DNA from: Meiothermus sp.
Lineage (GTDB): Bacteria > Deinococcota > Deinococci > Deinococcales > Thermaceae
Length of the DNA: 64,000 nucleotides
Direction: 5' to 3'
NCBI RefSeq assembly: GCF_026004055.1
Contig: NZ_BPIJ01000001.1
Span: 1,178,001 to 1,242,000 of the forward strand
Positions within the stretch are counted from its first letter, which is position 1. Each line of letters opens with the position of its first letter. This document shows positions 35,608 to 44,876 of the stretch, one piece after another. The translations under genes were made by a program, and so were the position numbers. A model generated the notes under the pieces. The model saw only the letters and a program-made list of their open reading frames with translations, had not been told where the DNA came from and made no database searches.

Positions 35608-37029
35608 ATGGCTCGCCTGATAATTTTTGTGCTGTTATTGCTCGGCCCGGCCCTGGCCCAGAACCTGCTCGCCCTGGCCCCGCAGGGAGCCCTGGCAGGT
35701 TTTTATATAAACGACCTTCGCTCGAGCCTCTATCTAAAGGGGCTGGCAAACGACTGGAAGCAAAGCGGGTTGCAGGACTTGCTTAGCCGGGAATTCAAGC
35801 AGCAGGCCGGTTCCGATGCGGCCCTCTTGGGTATCGCGGCAGGCGGCGTGGCTGTAGCTCTGTACAGTGATGGTTTTTTTGCAATTGCCCGTCCCAGCGC
35901 AGAAGCCCTCCAAGCCCTCCGAAAGGAGACCAAGGGGCTCCGCCCCCAGGGCGGCTGGCTGGTAGGGGGCGACCAGGATGTGCAAACCGGTTTTAGTCGG
36001 GAGCTGGTGTTCCTGGCCTCGCCCAAGTATACCCGCCTGTTTCTGCAAAACCGCCGCGGCTTGCAAGCCCCGGTCAAGGGCGACATCGTGCTGTGGGGCG
36101 CTCCACCGCAAGACCTGTTGCAAAGCCTGAACCTGCCCCCCCGGGCCAACGGGGCTGCTCGCGCCCTCCGTCGCTTCAGCTATGCCATTCAGCTCACCGC
36201 CGGAGGCTACACCGAAGAGACCCGCCTGGAGGTGAACCCCGCCCCCGACCCGGCCCTGGCCAGCCTGCTCCTGCCCAAAGAGCGCCCCTACAACGCCGCC
36301 GACCTGCCCCAGGGCTATTCGGTTTCGACCGGGGTGTTGGATCTAAGCCGGCTGGGAGCCTACCTGCCCGGACTGCTGCGCGAGTTTGACGTGCGGCTCA
36401 ACCTAGACTTAAGGGCCTTTGGGGCCCGCTTCGCCACCGTGACGGTGCAGGGGCCGCCCCCCGCCCCCGATGGCCGCAGCGAGGCCATTCTGGGCCACAA
36501 CCTGATCTATTGGGAGGTGCGCGACCCGGCCACCGCCGAGGCCAACCTGCTGGCCATCTTGCAGAGCCTGGCCGCCTTCTCGACGCCCGACGGACAGGGC
36601 GGCTTCAAGGTGTTGGGTAACGAGGGCGACTTCAAAGTGGTAGAAGTGGGTCTGGGTGGAACCCTCTACTACAAGCTCGAGCCCACCCGACTGGTGATTG
36701 CGACCAGCAAGAGCGCGCTGCAAGCCAGCAAAAACCCGCCCTGGCGCAACAACCCAGATTTCCAACGTTTTCGCGCGCGCATTCCAGCCAACGCCGTAGG
36801 CTACACCTTTAGTAACCAAGGCGCCCTTTTGCGAGAGCAGTTTGGTTCGTTGAGCGCGATTCTGCCCCAAACCATTGGAAACCAGACAAGCCCCCTCGAG
36901 CGCGACCTGAGCAATTCCTTGGTTAATTTTCTGGAGCGTGTAGCCAAGCGCTTCGGCGTGGGGCTCTCGTATGCGGTGGTAGAGGGCAATAGCTTGGTGA
37001 GCCGGGGCTTCTACGAGGTGCGGTGGTAG
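35608..37029 (+). CDS. Exported protein of unknown function
   Basis: A 473-residue exported protein. The N-terminal signal MARLIIFVLLLLGPALAQ has a likely cut after LAQ. The rest is a soluble alternation of strands and helices, resembling the DUF3352-like class of large envelope proteins (weak resemblance, from general pattern). No catalytic motif is seen. The start ATG 35608 follows TACCAT (35595-35600) by seven bases, so the mRNA is probably leaderless. It lies 65 bases after the lipoprotein gene, with its own promoter. Confidence 0.7.
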   Translation: MARLIIFVLLLLGPALAQNLLALAPQGALAGFYINDLRSSLYLKGLANDWKQSGLQDLLSREFKQQAGSDAALLGIAAGGVAVALYSDGFFAIARPSAEALQALRKETKGLRPQGGWLVGGDQDVQTGFSRELVFLASPKYTRLFLQNRRGLQAPVKGDIVLWGAPPQDLLQSLNLPPRANGAARALRRFSYAIQLTAGGYTEETRLEVNPAPDPALASLLLPKERPYNAADLPQGYSVSTGVLDLSRLGAYLPGLLREFDVRLNLDLRAFGARFATVTVQGPPPAPDGRSEAILGHNLIYWEVRDPATAEANLLAILQSLAAFSTPDGQGGFKVLGNEGDFKVVEVGLGGTLYYKLEPTRLVIATSKSALQASKNPPWRNNPDFQRFRARIPANAVGYTFSNQGALLREQFGSLSAILPQTIGNQTSPLERDLSNSLVNFLERVAKRFGVGLSYAVVEGNSLVSRGFYEVRW

Positions 37030-37052
37030 ACAATTGCCACCACCCAAGGTGT

Positions 37053-37251
37053 AATACCAGATTCGGTTAGTTCGTCACCATTCGGTGACGAACTAACCCG
37101 ACCAAAGTTATCCGCGTAGCGGAGGGCGATACCGCCCCTTGGAAGGGAGACGTTTTTTTCGCCGACCGTCAGGGAGGGGTGTGCTCTAGGATTCAAAAAG
37201 ATAGCCCCCAGGGTTGTTTGTTTTGAAAACTATCTTTTTGAATCCGGTATA
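37053..37251 (+). repeat. Repeat family C, copy 2 (long form)
   Basis: About 199 bp with tips AATACCAGATTC and GAATCCGGTAT. It shares both ends with copy 1 (18822-18949), but has about 70 more bases in the middle (ATCCGCGTAGCGGAGGGCG and following). The hairpin ATTCAAAAAGATAG/CTATCTTTTTGAAT is conserved. Family D copy 1 abuts its right end. Confidence 0.85.
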
Positions 37252-37336
37252 AGAGCGGTTCCCACGAATAGTCCCTACAGCGGTTTTTCCTGTAGGGACT
37301 ACAATACGAGCCACCGCGTGGGCCCTTTTGGTGGGA
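37252..37336 (+). repeat. Repeat family D, copy 1
   Basis: About 85 bp, nearly identical to 38780-38864. A perfect 12-pair hairpin TAGTCCCTACAG/CTGTAGGGACTA is nested inside an outer pair CCCACG/CGTGGG. It lies about 180 bases before the BMP-type binding protein start. Confidence 0.85.
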
Positions 37337-37519
37337 AAGCGATAAGAATCCAGGTTAACAAAAGAACATCTCCAGGTTGCAGTACGCAATCAACGCTTTA
37401 GGCGCAGCTCATGCTTTTGTCAAGCCCTTTCAAGGTTGTCGTATTGTGCTCTATAATGCCGGTGGCTAACAGCCAGTTCAGCACTTGTGGCGCACACAAG
37501 TTGAATGGAGGCGAATCGC

Positions 37520-38653
37520 ATGAAGAAACTCGCAGTGCTCGGAGTTGCCGTGGCCACCGCGCTAAGCCTGGGTCTGGCCCAGGAAATTCGTGTAGGCATG
37601 GCCTTTGATGCCGGTGGTAAGAACGACCGCAGTTTTAACCAGTCCACTTTTGAAGGGGCCCAGCGGGCCGCCAAGGAACTCGGGGTCAAGGTCTTCGACT
37701 TTGAACCCGGCGACCCGGGCCAGGTAGGCCAGGGCATTCGCCGCTTCGCCGAGGAAGGCTTTGACCTGATTGTGGGGGTGGGTTTCGCCAACGAACCGTC
37801 CATTACCAAGAACGCCCAGGAGTTCAAAAACATCAAGTTTGCGGTAATTGATTCCGTACCTTGTGAGGGCAAGTGCGACAACGCCGTGGGTCTGGTGTTC
37901 CGCGAACACGAGGGTAGTTACCTGGTGGGCTATATTGCGGGCCGCATTACCAACACCGGTGTGGTGGGCTTTGTGGGCGGTATGGACATCCCCCTCATTC
38001 ACAAGTTCGAGCAGGGCTACCGAGCCGGAGCCATCGCCGGCATGCGCGAACGGGGCATTGCCAACCCTCGAGTGCTCATCAACTACGTGGGCAACACCCC
38101 CGCTGCCTGGAACGACCCCGGTAAGGCTAAGGAAATCGCCACTGCGCAAGCCAAGCAAGGTGCCGATATCATCTATGCAGCCGCAGGTGCCTCAGGTTTG
38201 GGCGTGCTGGACTTTGTGAAGCAGCAGCGCTGCCTCAAGCAAAACGAGCTACCCTCGGGTGTGCGCTTTATTTCCAACAACGGGGCCAATGTCCCGCGTT
38301 ATCCTGCCTACAACCAGTCCTGCCCGGCGGCTACCACCCGGCCTCTGTTCATGATTGGGGTGGATGCCAACCAGAACTACCTAGGCGACACCGATAACAA
38401 CCCCCGCACCCTCAACCACGTGCTCACCTCCATGCTCAAGCGGGTGGACGTGGCCACCTACGATGTGATCAAGTCGGTCAAGGACGGTACCTTCAAAGGC
38501 GGCGTGCGCGAGTTTGGGCTCAACAACAACGGCGTGGGTTACGCCTTGGACGATTACAACCGGGCCCTCATTCCCCAAGCCGTCATCAATCGGTTGGCCG
38601 TTCTGCGCAGCCAAATTATCTCTGGGGCCATCAAGGTACCCGACAAACGCTAA
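37520..38653 (+). CDS. BMP family ABC transporter substrate-binding protein
   Basis: A 377-residue exported binding protein of the Bmp/Med family, whose members bind purine nucleosides and related compounds. The signal peptide MKKLAVLGVAVATALSLGLAQ ends with a cut after LAQ and has no lipobox. The mature start IRVGMAFDAGGKNDRSFNQSTFEGA is the family hallmark. VGFVGGMDIPLIHKFEQGYRAGA also matches. ATG 37520 follows GGAGG. TATAAT at 37452-37457 gives a leader of about 60 bases. Nucleoside uptake is inferred from the family. Confidence 0.92.
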   Translation: MKKLAVLGVAVATALSLGLAQEIRVGMAFDAGGKNDRSFNQSTFEGAQRAAKELGVKVFDFEPGDPGQVGQGIRRFAEEGFDLIVGVGFANEPSITKNAQEFKNIKFAVIDSVPCEGKCDNAVGLVFREHEGSYLVGYIAGRITNTGVVGFVGGMDIPLIHKFEQGYRAGAIAGMRERGIANPRVLINYVGNTPAAWNDPGKAKEIATAQAKQGADIIYAAAGASGLGVLDFVKQQRCLKQNELPSGVRFISNNGANVPRYPAYNQSCPAATTRPLFMIGVDANQNYLGDTDNNPRTLNHVLTSMLKRVDVATYDVIKSVKDGTFKGGVREFGLNNNGVGYALDDYNRALIPQAVINRLAVLRSQIISGAIKVPDKR

Positions 38654-38668
38654 CTGTTCTGCCGCCTC

Positions 38669-38701
38669 AACGCTCAGGGGTTTTTCCCTGGGCGTTTTTT
38701 T
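38669..38701 (+). terminator. Intrinsic terminator after the BMP-type gene
   Basis: AACGCTCAGGG and CCCTGGGCGTT form an 11-position stem around a GTTTTT loop, followed by a run of T. It ends the transcript between the binding protein and its presumed ATPase, so each has its own promoter. Confidence 0.9.
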
Positions 38702-38779
38702 ACGCCAGTTGCCTCGTATTTTTCTGCTTGTGTCGTGTTTTGGCTCGTTGGGGATAAGGGTTGCCCGGCTTTTAGAATT

Positions 38780-38864
38780 AGAGCGGTTCCCACGAATAGT
38801 CCCTACAGCGGTTTTTCCTGTAGGGACTACAATACGAGCCACCGCGTGGGCCCTTTTGGTGGGT
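38780..38864 (+). repeat. Repeat family D, copy 2
   Basis: Nearly identical to copy 1 (37252-37336), in the same orientation, with the TAGTCCCTACAG/CTGTAGGGACTA hairpin. It lies between the binding protein terminator and the promoter of the ATPase gene, about 36 bases before its -10 box. Confidence 0.85.
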
Positions 38865-38913
38865 ACCGCGATTAGGCTGGGCCGGCACCAACCCAGCTTG
38901 TATGATTGAACGC

Positions 38914-40458
38914 ATGAATCATACCGCTACTGCTGTCAAGTCGCACGAAAAGGGTGCGGTGGCCCTCGAGCTCAAGAACATCACCAAACGCTACCCTCTG
39001 GTGCTGGCCAACGACCATATCTCACTGGATGTGCGCTGGGGCGAGGTGCTGGCGGTGGTGGGGGAAAATGGGGCGGGCAAGTCCACCCTGATGAAAATTG
39101 TCTACGGCCTGGTTAAGCCCGATCAGGGTGAGATCTGGGTCAACGGCCAGAAGGTACAAATCGACGAACCCGGTGACGCCATTGCCCAGGGAATCGGCAT
39201 GGTACACCAGCACTTCATGCTGGTGGATCCGTTTACGGTGCTGGAAAACGTAATTCTGGGCTCGGAGCCCACCCAGGGCGCCCAGCTCAATCTAGCGCAG
39301 GCCCGGGCCGAGGTTCTGGCCTTGATGAAAGACCTCGAGTTCGACCTGCCCCTCGATACCCCGGTCGAGGAGCTGCCGGTGGGCTTGCAACAACGGGTTG
39401 AAATCCTCAAGGCCCTTTACCGCAAGGCCAAAATCCTGATTCTGGACGAACCTACCGCCGTGCTCACGCCCCAGGAGGCCGACGAGCTCTTCGATTTCTT
39501 GCGCCGCTTCGTGGATCAGGGCAACGCCGTCATCTTCATCAGCCACAAGCTGGCCGAGGTTATCAAGCTCTCCGACCGCGTGACCGTCATTCGGGATGGC
39601 AAGGTAGTGGGTACCGTCAACACCCCCGAGACCAACGTGGCCCAGCTGGCCCGCATGATGGTGGGGCGCGAGGTGATTTTGTCGGTGGACAAGACCGAGG
39701 CCCGGCCCGGTGAAGCGGTGCTCAAAATTACCAACCTGACCATCCCCGGTAAGGACAAAAAACACCGCCTGAACGGAGTCTCGTTCGAAGTACACGCCGG
39801 TGAGATTGTGGGCATTGCCGGGGTGGAGGGCAATGGTCAGACCGAGTTGGTGGAGGCCATCACGGGCTTACGGCCTTATGAGGGCACAATTCAATACGAA
39901 GGGCAGACTCTTCGGCCAAACGCCCGGGTCGTGCGGGAGTGGGGAGTCTCACACATCCCCGAAGACCGCAACACGCGGGGGCTGGTGCTGGACTTTACCA
40001 CCCGCGAGAACCTGATTCTGGGCGACCACTACAAAAGCCCCAACGCGGGCTTTCTGGGCTTCATTGATGCTGAACAAATTGAGACCCAGGGCCGCCAGAT
40101 CGTGGAACAGTTTGATGTGCGACCCCGTAGCACCGAGCTGGCCGCCCGGCGCTATTCAGGCGGCAATGCGCAGAAAATCATTGTGGGGCGCGAGCTGAGC
40201 CGCAAGCCTAAGGTGCTGGTGGCTGCCCAGCCCACCCGTGGGGTGGACATCGGCGCTATCGAGTTCATCCACGAAAATATCGTCAAGGCCAGGGACGCAG
40301 GCATGGCCGTACTGCTGGTCTCCGCCGACCTCAACGAGGTACGCTCACTGGCCGACCGTATTCTGGTAATGTTTGAGGGCCGCATCATGGGCGAACTCAA
40401 AGCCAGCGAGGCCAGCGAGGAAAAGCTGGGGCTCTTGATGGCGGGCATTACGAATTAG
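38914..40458 (+). CDS. ABC transporter ATPase, tandem-domain nucleoside/sugar type
   Basis: A 514-residue protein with two ABC ATPase domains. The first has Walker [13 protein letters not shown] and Walker [16 protein letters not shown]. The second has a shortened Walker A-like [10 protein letters not shown] and the C-terminal [12 protein letters not shown], typical of the RbsA/BmpA-linked class. The partner is most likely the BMP-type binding protein upstream. The usual two permeases do not follow. ATG 38914 is chosen because TATGAT (38901-38906) lies seven bases upstream (leaderless). The TAG stop lies in the tip of repeat A copy 3, so the end of the gene was set by that insertion. Confidence 0.92.
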   Translation: MNHTATAVKSHEKGAVALELKNITKRYPLVLANDHISLDVRWGEVLAVVGENGAGKSTLMKIVYGLVKPDQGEIWVNGQKVQIDEPGDAIAQGIGMVHQHFMLVDPFTVLENVILGSEPTQGAQLNLAQARAEVLALMKDLEFDLPLDTPVEELPVGLQQRVEILKALYRKAKILILDEPTAVLTPQEADELFDFLRRFVDQGNAVIFISHKLAEVIKLSDRVTVIRDGKVVGTVNTPETNVAQLARMMVGREVILSVDKTEARPGEAVLKITNLTIPGKDKKHRLNGVSFEVHAGEIVGIAGVEGNGQTELVEAITGLRPYEGTIQYEGQTLRPNARVVREWGVSHIPEDRNTRGLVLDFTTRENLILGDHYKSPNAGFLGFIDAEQIETQGRQIVEQFDVRPRSTELAARRYSGGNAQKIIVGRELSRKPKVLVAAQPTRGVDIGAIEFIHENIVKARDAGMAVLLVSADLNEVRSLADRILVMFEGRIMGELKASEASEEKLGLLMAGITN

Positions 40459-40798
40459 TGGTCTGGTAACAAAATACGCAGTATGGGGTTTAGCCTTCAG
40501 AACGCGCCGTGTCTCGTAAACCTGGGCCTTCGGTGCCTTGCCTGTACGGTCATGCAAAAAGCACCCCACCCCGCTTCGCCCCTTCCCTCCCCTACTGCGT
40601 AGGGGAGGCCAGGTGGGGTGGCTGACCTGGCCCTTCACGCAGCGGATTGGGGGCCTTGCCTGATACCCTCCCCCACCCTCCCTACGCGGTAGGGAGGGCG
40701 TTTTTAGGCCATCTCGGGGGCCGAAGTGGGATGGAATCTCTACATCGATGTATTCGGGGTGCGGTACAAAACTTCGGAAATTTAGTTACCAGACCAAT
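40455..40798 (+). repeat. Repeat family A, copy 3
   Basis: About 344 bp with tips TTAGTGGTCTGGTAAC and GTTACCAGACCAA. Its first bases include the stop codon of the ABC ATPase gene (40456-40458). A rightward stem-loop CCCTCCCTAC/GTAGGGAGGG with CGTTTTT is present, so it may end that transcript. ATTAG flanks both ends, a possible target duplication. Confidence 0.9.
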
Positions 40799-41070
40799 TA
40801 GTGCTCTGGTATGCTGATTTTCGCCACCTTATGCAGCTACAGTGTTTCCTGGACGGACGCCTCGGCCTTAGGCCGACGAAGCAATCTAGATAGCCTTGTG
40901 CAGGCTGGCCGGGGCAGAGATTCCGTCGCGTCTCCCAACATTGCGCCTCACGCGGTGAGGCGTAATGTACCCGGTATTCGTGGGAGGCCGCTCTGGATTG
41001 CTTTGCATCCTGCGGATGCTCGCAATAACGGGAGAAGGCCGGCGTCACATACTTTGTTACCAGAGTATTA
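40798..41070 (-). repeat. Repeat family B, copy 3 (long form)
   Basis: About 273 bp, reversed relative to copy 1: it starts with the CTGGTATGCTGATTT tip and ends CATACTTTGTTACCAGAG. It carries an extra module of about 70 bases with the hairpin CATTGCGCCTCACGC/GCGGTGAGGCGTAATG-like, also present in related form in copy 5. It is directly adjacent to family A copy 3. Confidence 0.8.
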
Positions 41071-41231
41071 GTGGTCTGGTAGCAAAGTAATCGGGATACC
41101 ACCAACGAACACAACTTCGGCCCCTCACTTCGTGGGTTCATTCCGAGCGCAGCCAGAATGCCCTACCGTCCCCCACCTTCACAAGCCTTGCACCGTACCA
41201 GATTCCTCCTCTTCGGTGTGCTACCCAAACC
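41071..41231. other. Intergenic stretch after repeat B, with a fragment of another repeat tip
   Basis: Bases 41071-41090 start with GTGGTCTGGTAGCAAAG, a lone family A/B-type tip without its body. No gene is visible in the remainder. Confidence 0.5.
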
Positions 41232-42224
41232 TCACGGGTCTTGAAACTCCCCCTTGACCCCCTCGAGCACCACCACATCGCTGGTATCAAGGTTGTAGAG
41301 CACCTTGGTTCCCTCTACAAAACCGTCTTTGTTCTGGCTTCGCACCGGCTTGTCCTTAGAACCATACAGGTAGGCCACCCGGTCTTTCTCGCGCACCACC
41401 GCACTTTCGGCGGTGGAGGTGCGTCCGTCCTGCACCAGCCTGACCCCGCCGAATAAGCGAAGAATTTCGTCGTCTACATTGTAAATCATGCGCTGTGCAC
41501 TGCCCTGAAGGGGTTTGTCGCCCGAGCGCTCGAGCTCGATGGGCCCCGCCACCCGCGCATCACCGCTCTCGTTGTCGTAGTCGAGGCGGCTGCCCCAAGC
41601 TTTGCTCTTGCCTTGCTGAACCTCCACCGCCCTGGGGGCGGGTTTAAGCTCGAGCTCGAGGCGGTCTTCTTCTTCAATGTACCTGGCCGTGCCTCCGGTC
41701 ATGAAAACAAAATCGTTGACCTCGCGGATCTGCTCCACCCGGGCAATGGCACCAAACGCCCTGGCATCCTCACCAAAGGTAATCTGCACCCGAAACGGGG
41801 GCGGGTCGGCAAAAAGCGAACGGCTCAGGGAGGGCCCCTCCCGCTTCCCCCCAATCTGCACGTCAAAGGCCCTGAGGCTTCCATCGTTTTGTTCGGCGGC
41901 CTCGAGGCGCACCTGCTGTCCTACCTTCAGGTCGGTAAACTGCGCCGGTTTACCCTCCTGCCAGAAGCGGGTTAGTTTGTCGGTGATGAATTCCTGCTCG
42001 CCCAGACGAATGGTTTTTTTCTCGGCGTCCAGCGCGGTAATGACCCCCCCATATAGGTCGCGCAGCTCGATGATGGCCGGAGGGTTATCCGGCCCGGTCT
42101 TGACCACCACAATCTTCTTGCCGCGCCGCTCAATCTCGGCGGTGGTCTGAAACGAGGGCTCCGGCTCCTGCTGGGCCAAGGCCATCAGCAACAACAACCC
42201 CGAGACCAGCCACGGCCAGCGCAT
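41232..42224 (-). CDS. OstA/LptA-like exported protein 2
   Basis: A 330-residue exported protein with signal peptide MRWPWLVSGLLLLMALAQ. Residues about 25-110 (IELRDLYGGVITALDAEKKTIRLGEQE) form a small beta-barrel-like domain. The rest (about 130-330) carries the repeating strand pattern of OstA/LptA domains: TARYIEEEDRLEL, GSRLDYDNESGDARV, RMIYNVDDEILRLFGGV, TKVLYNLDTSDVVVLEG. In Gram-negative bacteria such proteins bridge lipopolysaccharide transport; in a Thermaceae-type cell without typical LPS the cargo is unknown. It is the last gene of a four-gene operon with FemX, LptC-like and OstA-like 1. Confidence 0.75.
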   Translation of the reverse strand: MRWPWLVSGLLLLMALAQQEPEPSFQTTAEIERRGKKIVVVKTGPDNPPAIIELRDLYGGVITALDAEKKTIRLGEQEFITDKLTRFWQEGKPAQFTDLKVGQQVRLEAAEQNDGSLRAFDVQIGGKREGPSLSRSLFADPPPFRVQITFGEDARAFGAIARVEQIREVNDFVFMTGGTARYIEEEDRLELELKPAPRAVEVQQGKSKAWGSRLDYDNESGDARVAGPIELERSGDKPLQGSAQRMIYNVDDEILRLFGGVRLVQDGRTSTAESAVVREKDRVAYLYGSKDKPVRSQNKDGFVEGTKVLYNLDTSDVVVLEGVKGEFQDP

Positions 42225-42232
42225 GGTTCTTA

Positions 42233-43147
42233 TTATTGCTCGCTCAGCTTGCGGAAGTCGTTTACGGGCAGTCTGGGCGCCTGGGCCAGCACCCGTACCT
42301 GCGAACGGTTGACGTTGTGCAAAAGCGAGTTACCCGACAGGGTGGCCCGTTCCTTGGTGTTTACACTGCGGGCCGGCACATTCTGGTTGCCCACCCGACC
42401 CGCCACAATGGTGGCCTCGCCGGTGTTGTCGTTATAGACCAGGCTGGCCCCGGTGGTGGTGATGTCGCCATCCACCAAGGTGACGCCGCCGGTGGCTAGC
42501 AGGCGCTTCTCATCGGTCAGGCTGCGGATTTCCCTGGCTCGGATGATCAGGTCGCCCTTGCCTTCGCGCTTGCGCAGCAGCACCACTTCTTTTTCGTCGT
42601 TGAACACGGCCAGAGCCCGATCCTCTTCGTAGTAGACCTTCTCCGAACGCCCTTCCTGGCGGCCATTCTTGAGGGTCACGCCGCCTTCGCTGGTAGAGAT
42701 GTTGGTGTCCACCTCGAAGGTCATGCGCGGGGCCGAGACCTCCACCGGGTCGCTGTTTTTGTCTTTGGGCTCCTGGCGCATACGGGCGTTGCCCTCGAGG
42801 GTGCCGCGCCCGTTGGATTCGCGGTAGACCAGCTTGGGGCCGCTAGCGGTCATGCGGTCGCGCTTGACCACCACACTGCCCTCAAAAGAGGCCACCCGCT
42901 CGCCTTCGGCCTCCTGCATGGTCTTGCCCTGGGGGGCTTCCAGCGTAGCCCGGGTCGCATTGATTTCCAGATCCTTGACCCTACCAATCACCCCTCCGGG
43001 CTTACCCGCTTCGTAGACCCAGGGGCCATTGCGCAGGTTGCCCGAGCGCTGGCCACCGGGCGCTTCAATGGTGATGATGCGCTGTTCCTTGCCCTGGGCT
43101 AGCACCACCAGGGCCAGGAGAAAAAGAAGCCATCCAATATGTTTCAT
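42233..43147 (-). CDS. OstA/LptA-like exported protein 1
   Basis: A 304-residue exported protein with signal peptide MKHIGWLLFLLALVVLAQG. Repeated OstA-type units are clear: ATRATLEAPQGKTM, GPKLVYRESNGRGTLEGNARM, APRMTFEVDTNISTSEGGVTL and GASLVYNDNTGEATIVAG. Its ATG overlaps the stop of the LptC-like gene by four bases, so the two are coupled. It is likely an envelope beta-jellyroll that carries a lipid or glycan between membrane and outer layer (inference). Confidence 0.78.
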   Translation of the reverse strand: MKHIGWLLFLLALVVLAQGKEQRIITIEAPGGQRSGNLRNGPWVYEAGKPGGVIGRVKDLEINATRATLEAPQGKTMQEAEGERVASFEGSVVVKRDRMTASGPKLVYRESNGRGTLEGNARMRQEPKDKNSDPVEVSAPRMTFEVDTNISTSEGGVTLKNGRQEGRSEKVYYEEDRALAVFNDEKEVVLLRKREGKGDLIIRAREIRSLTDEKRLLATGGVTLVDGDITTTGASLVYNDNTGEATIVAGRVGNQNVPARSVNTKERATLSGNSLLHNVNRSQVRVLAQAPRLPVNDFRKLSEQ

Positions 43148-43755
43148 GAACTACCACCTTCGATCGGGCAGGGCGGCTGCTCCCCGCCGGAGATGAACTT
43201 TTCGATGGGGTCGCGCCAACTGGGGTTCTCGATGCCGAAGTCGCTTTTGAAGTCCCTGCCCTGCACCTCCAGGCTGGGCGCGGTGATGAAAACGCTGGGC
43301 GCCCTAAAACCCTCGCGCTGGTCAATGATGACCGGCATCTCGCCCGGTTTGCCCAGGTTGACGGTGTAGCAACCCTTCAGGATTTCCACCCTGGCGTAGG
43401 GCAGCCGCAGGTTGTCGGCCCGGTCAATGGTCACTTCGGGCGCGGAAAGCCGCATATCGAGCCGTCCTTGCACAAAACGCTGCCCCGACTGCAAACCCGT
43501 TACCTTGGCCTCGCGGGTACCGGGGTCTTGCTCGACCTGGGCGGCAGCAAACTCCCAGCGGGCCTTGGGGTCTTGTTCGGGGTAGAGGGTCAGGCGAACG
43601 TTCTCGAGTTTTACCCCTCGGTTGGGGGTGGGGGGTGTGGGAACGGGGCGGCTCACCAAAAAAAGCGAGAGTACCCCTATGACAACTAAAGCGATGAGTG
43701 CAGGTCGAACCACGGCTTTGAGGGTAGAAGCAAGCTTGCTAAGAAGCGTGAACAA
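43144..43755 (-). CDS. LptC-like membrane-anchored protein
   Basis: A 203-residue protein with one N-terminal membrane segment (VRPALIALVVIGVLSLFLV), and a periplasmic-type beta-rich domain (about 45-195). The layout and position before two OstA-like genes match LptC, which sits in the inner membrane and feeds LptA. It is short and diverged, so the assignment rests on context as much as sequence. The FemX-like gene precedes it by 14 bases. Confidence 0.6.
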   Translation of the reverse strand: MFTLLSKLASTLKAVVRPALIALVVIGVLSLFLVSRPVPTPPTPNRGVKLENVRLTLYPEQDPKARWEFAAAQVEQDPGTREAKVTGLQSGQRFVQGRLDMRLSAPEVTIDRADNLRLPYARVEILKGCYTVNLGKPGEMPVIIDQREGFRAPSVFITAPSLEVQGRDFKSDFGIENPSWRDPIEKFISGGEQPPCPIEGGSS

Positions 43756-43769
43756 AGGGCTAAGGCGGG

Positions 43770-44792
43770 CTACAGCACATCCCGCGTGGTGCCACGGGTG
43801 CGGTAGTTCACCCAGTTCTTACGTAGCCGCAGGGCTTTTTTGATCACACCGTACAGCGGCGAGAGGCTTACATCGTAAGCGGGGAAGCGCACCCGCTTGC
43901 CCCCGAAGCCTTCCTTGAAGGCATCGATTCCGGCAGCGTGGCTACCCTCGGTCTGGCGCGGCACCCCCCACAGGTCGTAGATGCGGTAGCCGTGCTCGAG
44001 GCCCCAGTTGATGGCCCCCCAGTGCATGCCATTGGGGGCTTTAGCGTTGGAATTTTCGCGGCTGCTCCCGCCATAGAGGTAGTCCACCTTGCCTGCAAAA
44101 GCCACAAACAAACCCGCCGCCAGCGCCTTGCCTTCCAAACGTGCAATCGAGATGAAGGCCCGGCCCAGCGGCTGGTTCATCTCCCTCAGTACGGTCTGGT
44201 AGTAGGCTTTGGCATGCTGCAATAGCCGGGCCCGCCGGTTGGTCTCCTCGAAGAGCTGCCAGAACTCCTCGAAGGCTTCCATGCCTTCGATGCTGGTTAC
44301 CACGCGCTTCTCGGCCAGCTTGGTATTGCGACGGTGCATGTTTTCCATCTGGGCCAGCAGCCCCTCGCGCCCCAGCGTCAGGTCGAGCCAGATGGTGTAC
44401 TCGGGCTGGATGGTCTCTTCTAGGCGCATCTGGGGAAATTCTGGGGCAGGTTGCATGGCCGGCTGGCCGGTCTCGGGCTCGAGCTTCAGGTAGACCGCAC
44501 CTCCGGCCCGTTGCTTGAGTACCTCGACCACCTTGGGCAAATCCCCGATGTCACGCAGTGCGGGGCCCCTGGAAGCATAGAGCATAGAAACAGGGCCAAC
44601 GAACCGACGACGAAAAAGCTGAGCCGCTGCGATTAACTCGTCGTTTTCATAGACGGCGATCCGCTCCAGCTGCCAACCCGAGAGCTTCTTGACCTCCCCC
44701 CAGCCCCACGACTGCAAGGCGCTGCTGATGGGCAAGGATGAAACCAGTTGATTCCAGGTAATCGCCTCGGTAATGGGCTCCAATCTCAACAC
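43770..44792 (-). CDS. FemX/FemA-like peptidoglycan bridge aminoacyltransferase
   Basis: A 340-residue enzyme of the FemABX family. It adds amino acids from aminoacyl-tRNA to lipid II or peptidoglycan stem peptides, in the cytoplasm at the membrane. The two GNAT-like halves are visible: SALQSWGWGEVKKLSGW at the N-terminus, and AAGLFVAFAGKVDYLYGGSS with PNGMHWGAINWGLEHGYRIYDLWG in the second half, both typical. Thermaceae walls contain ornithine with Gly-Gly bridges (established), so glycine transfer is plausible. GTG 44792 is the start (AAGG four bases before). It leads the LptC/OstA-like operon. Confidence 0.88.
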   Translation of the reverse strand: MLRLEPITEAITWNQLVSSLPISSALQSWGWGEVKKLSGWQLERIAVYENDELIAAAQLFRRRFVGPVSMLYASRGPALRDIGDLPKVVEVLKQRAGGAVYLKLEPETGQPAMQPAPEFPQMRLEETIQPEYTIWLDLTLGREGLLAQMENMHRRNTKLAEKRVVTSIEGMEAFEEFWQLFEETNRRARLLQHAKAYYQTVLREMNQPLGRAFISIARLEGKALAAGLFVAFAGKVDYLYGGSSRENSNAKAPNGMHWGAINWGLEHGYRIYDLWGVPRQTEGSHAAGIDAFKEGFGGKRVRFPAYDVSLSPLYGVIKKALRLRKNWVNYRTRGTTRDVL

Positions 44793-44876
44793 GCCTTACC
44801 ATTATGCCGCAAAAGTGGGGCTGGTCTGGTTTTACTGCACTATTAGAGACAACGCTAAAAACTTATACTGAGCCAT

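Noticed and set aside
38902-38913. Upstream start of the ABC ATPase at 38902
   Set aside because: This ATT/ATG region overlaps the likely -10 TATGAT; ATG 38914 fits the leaderless spacing.
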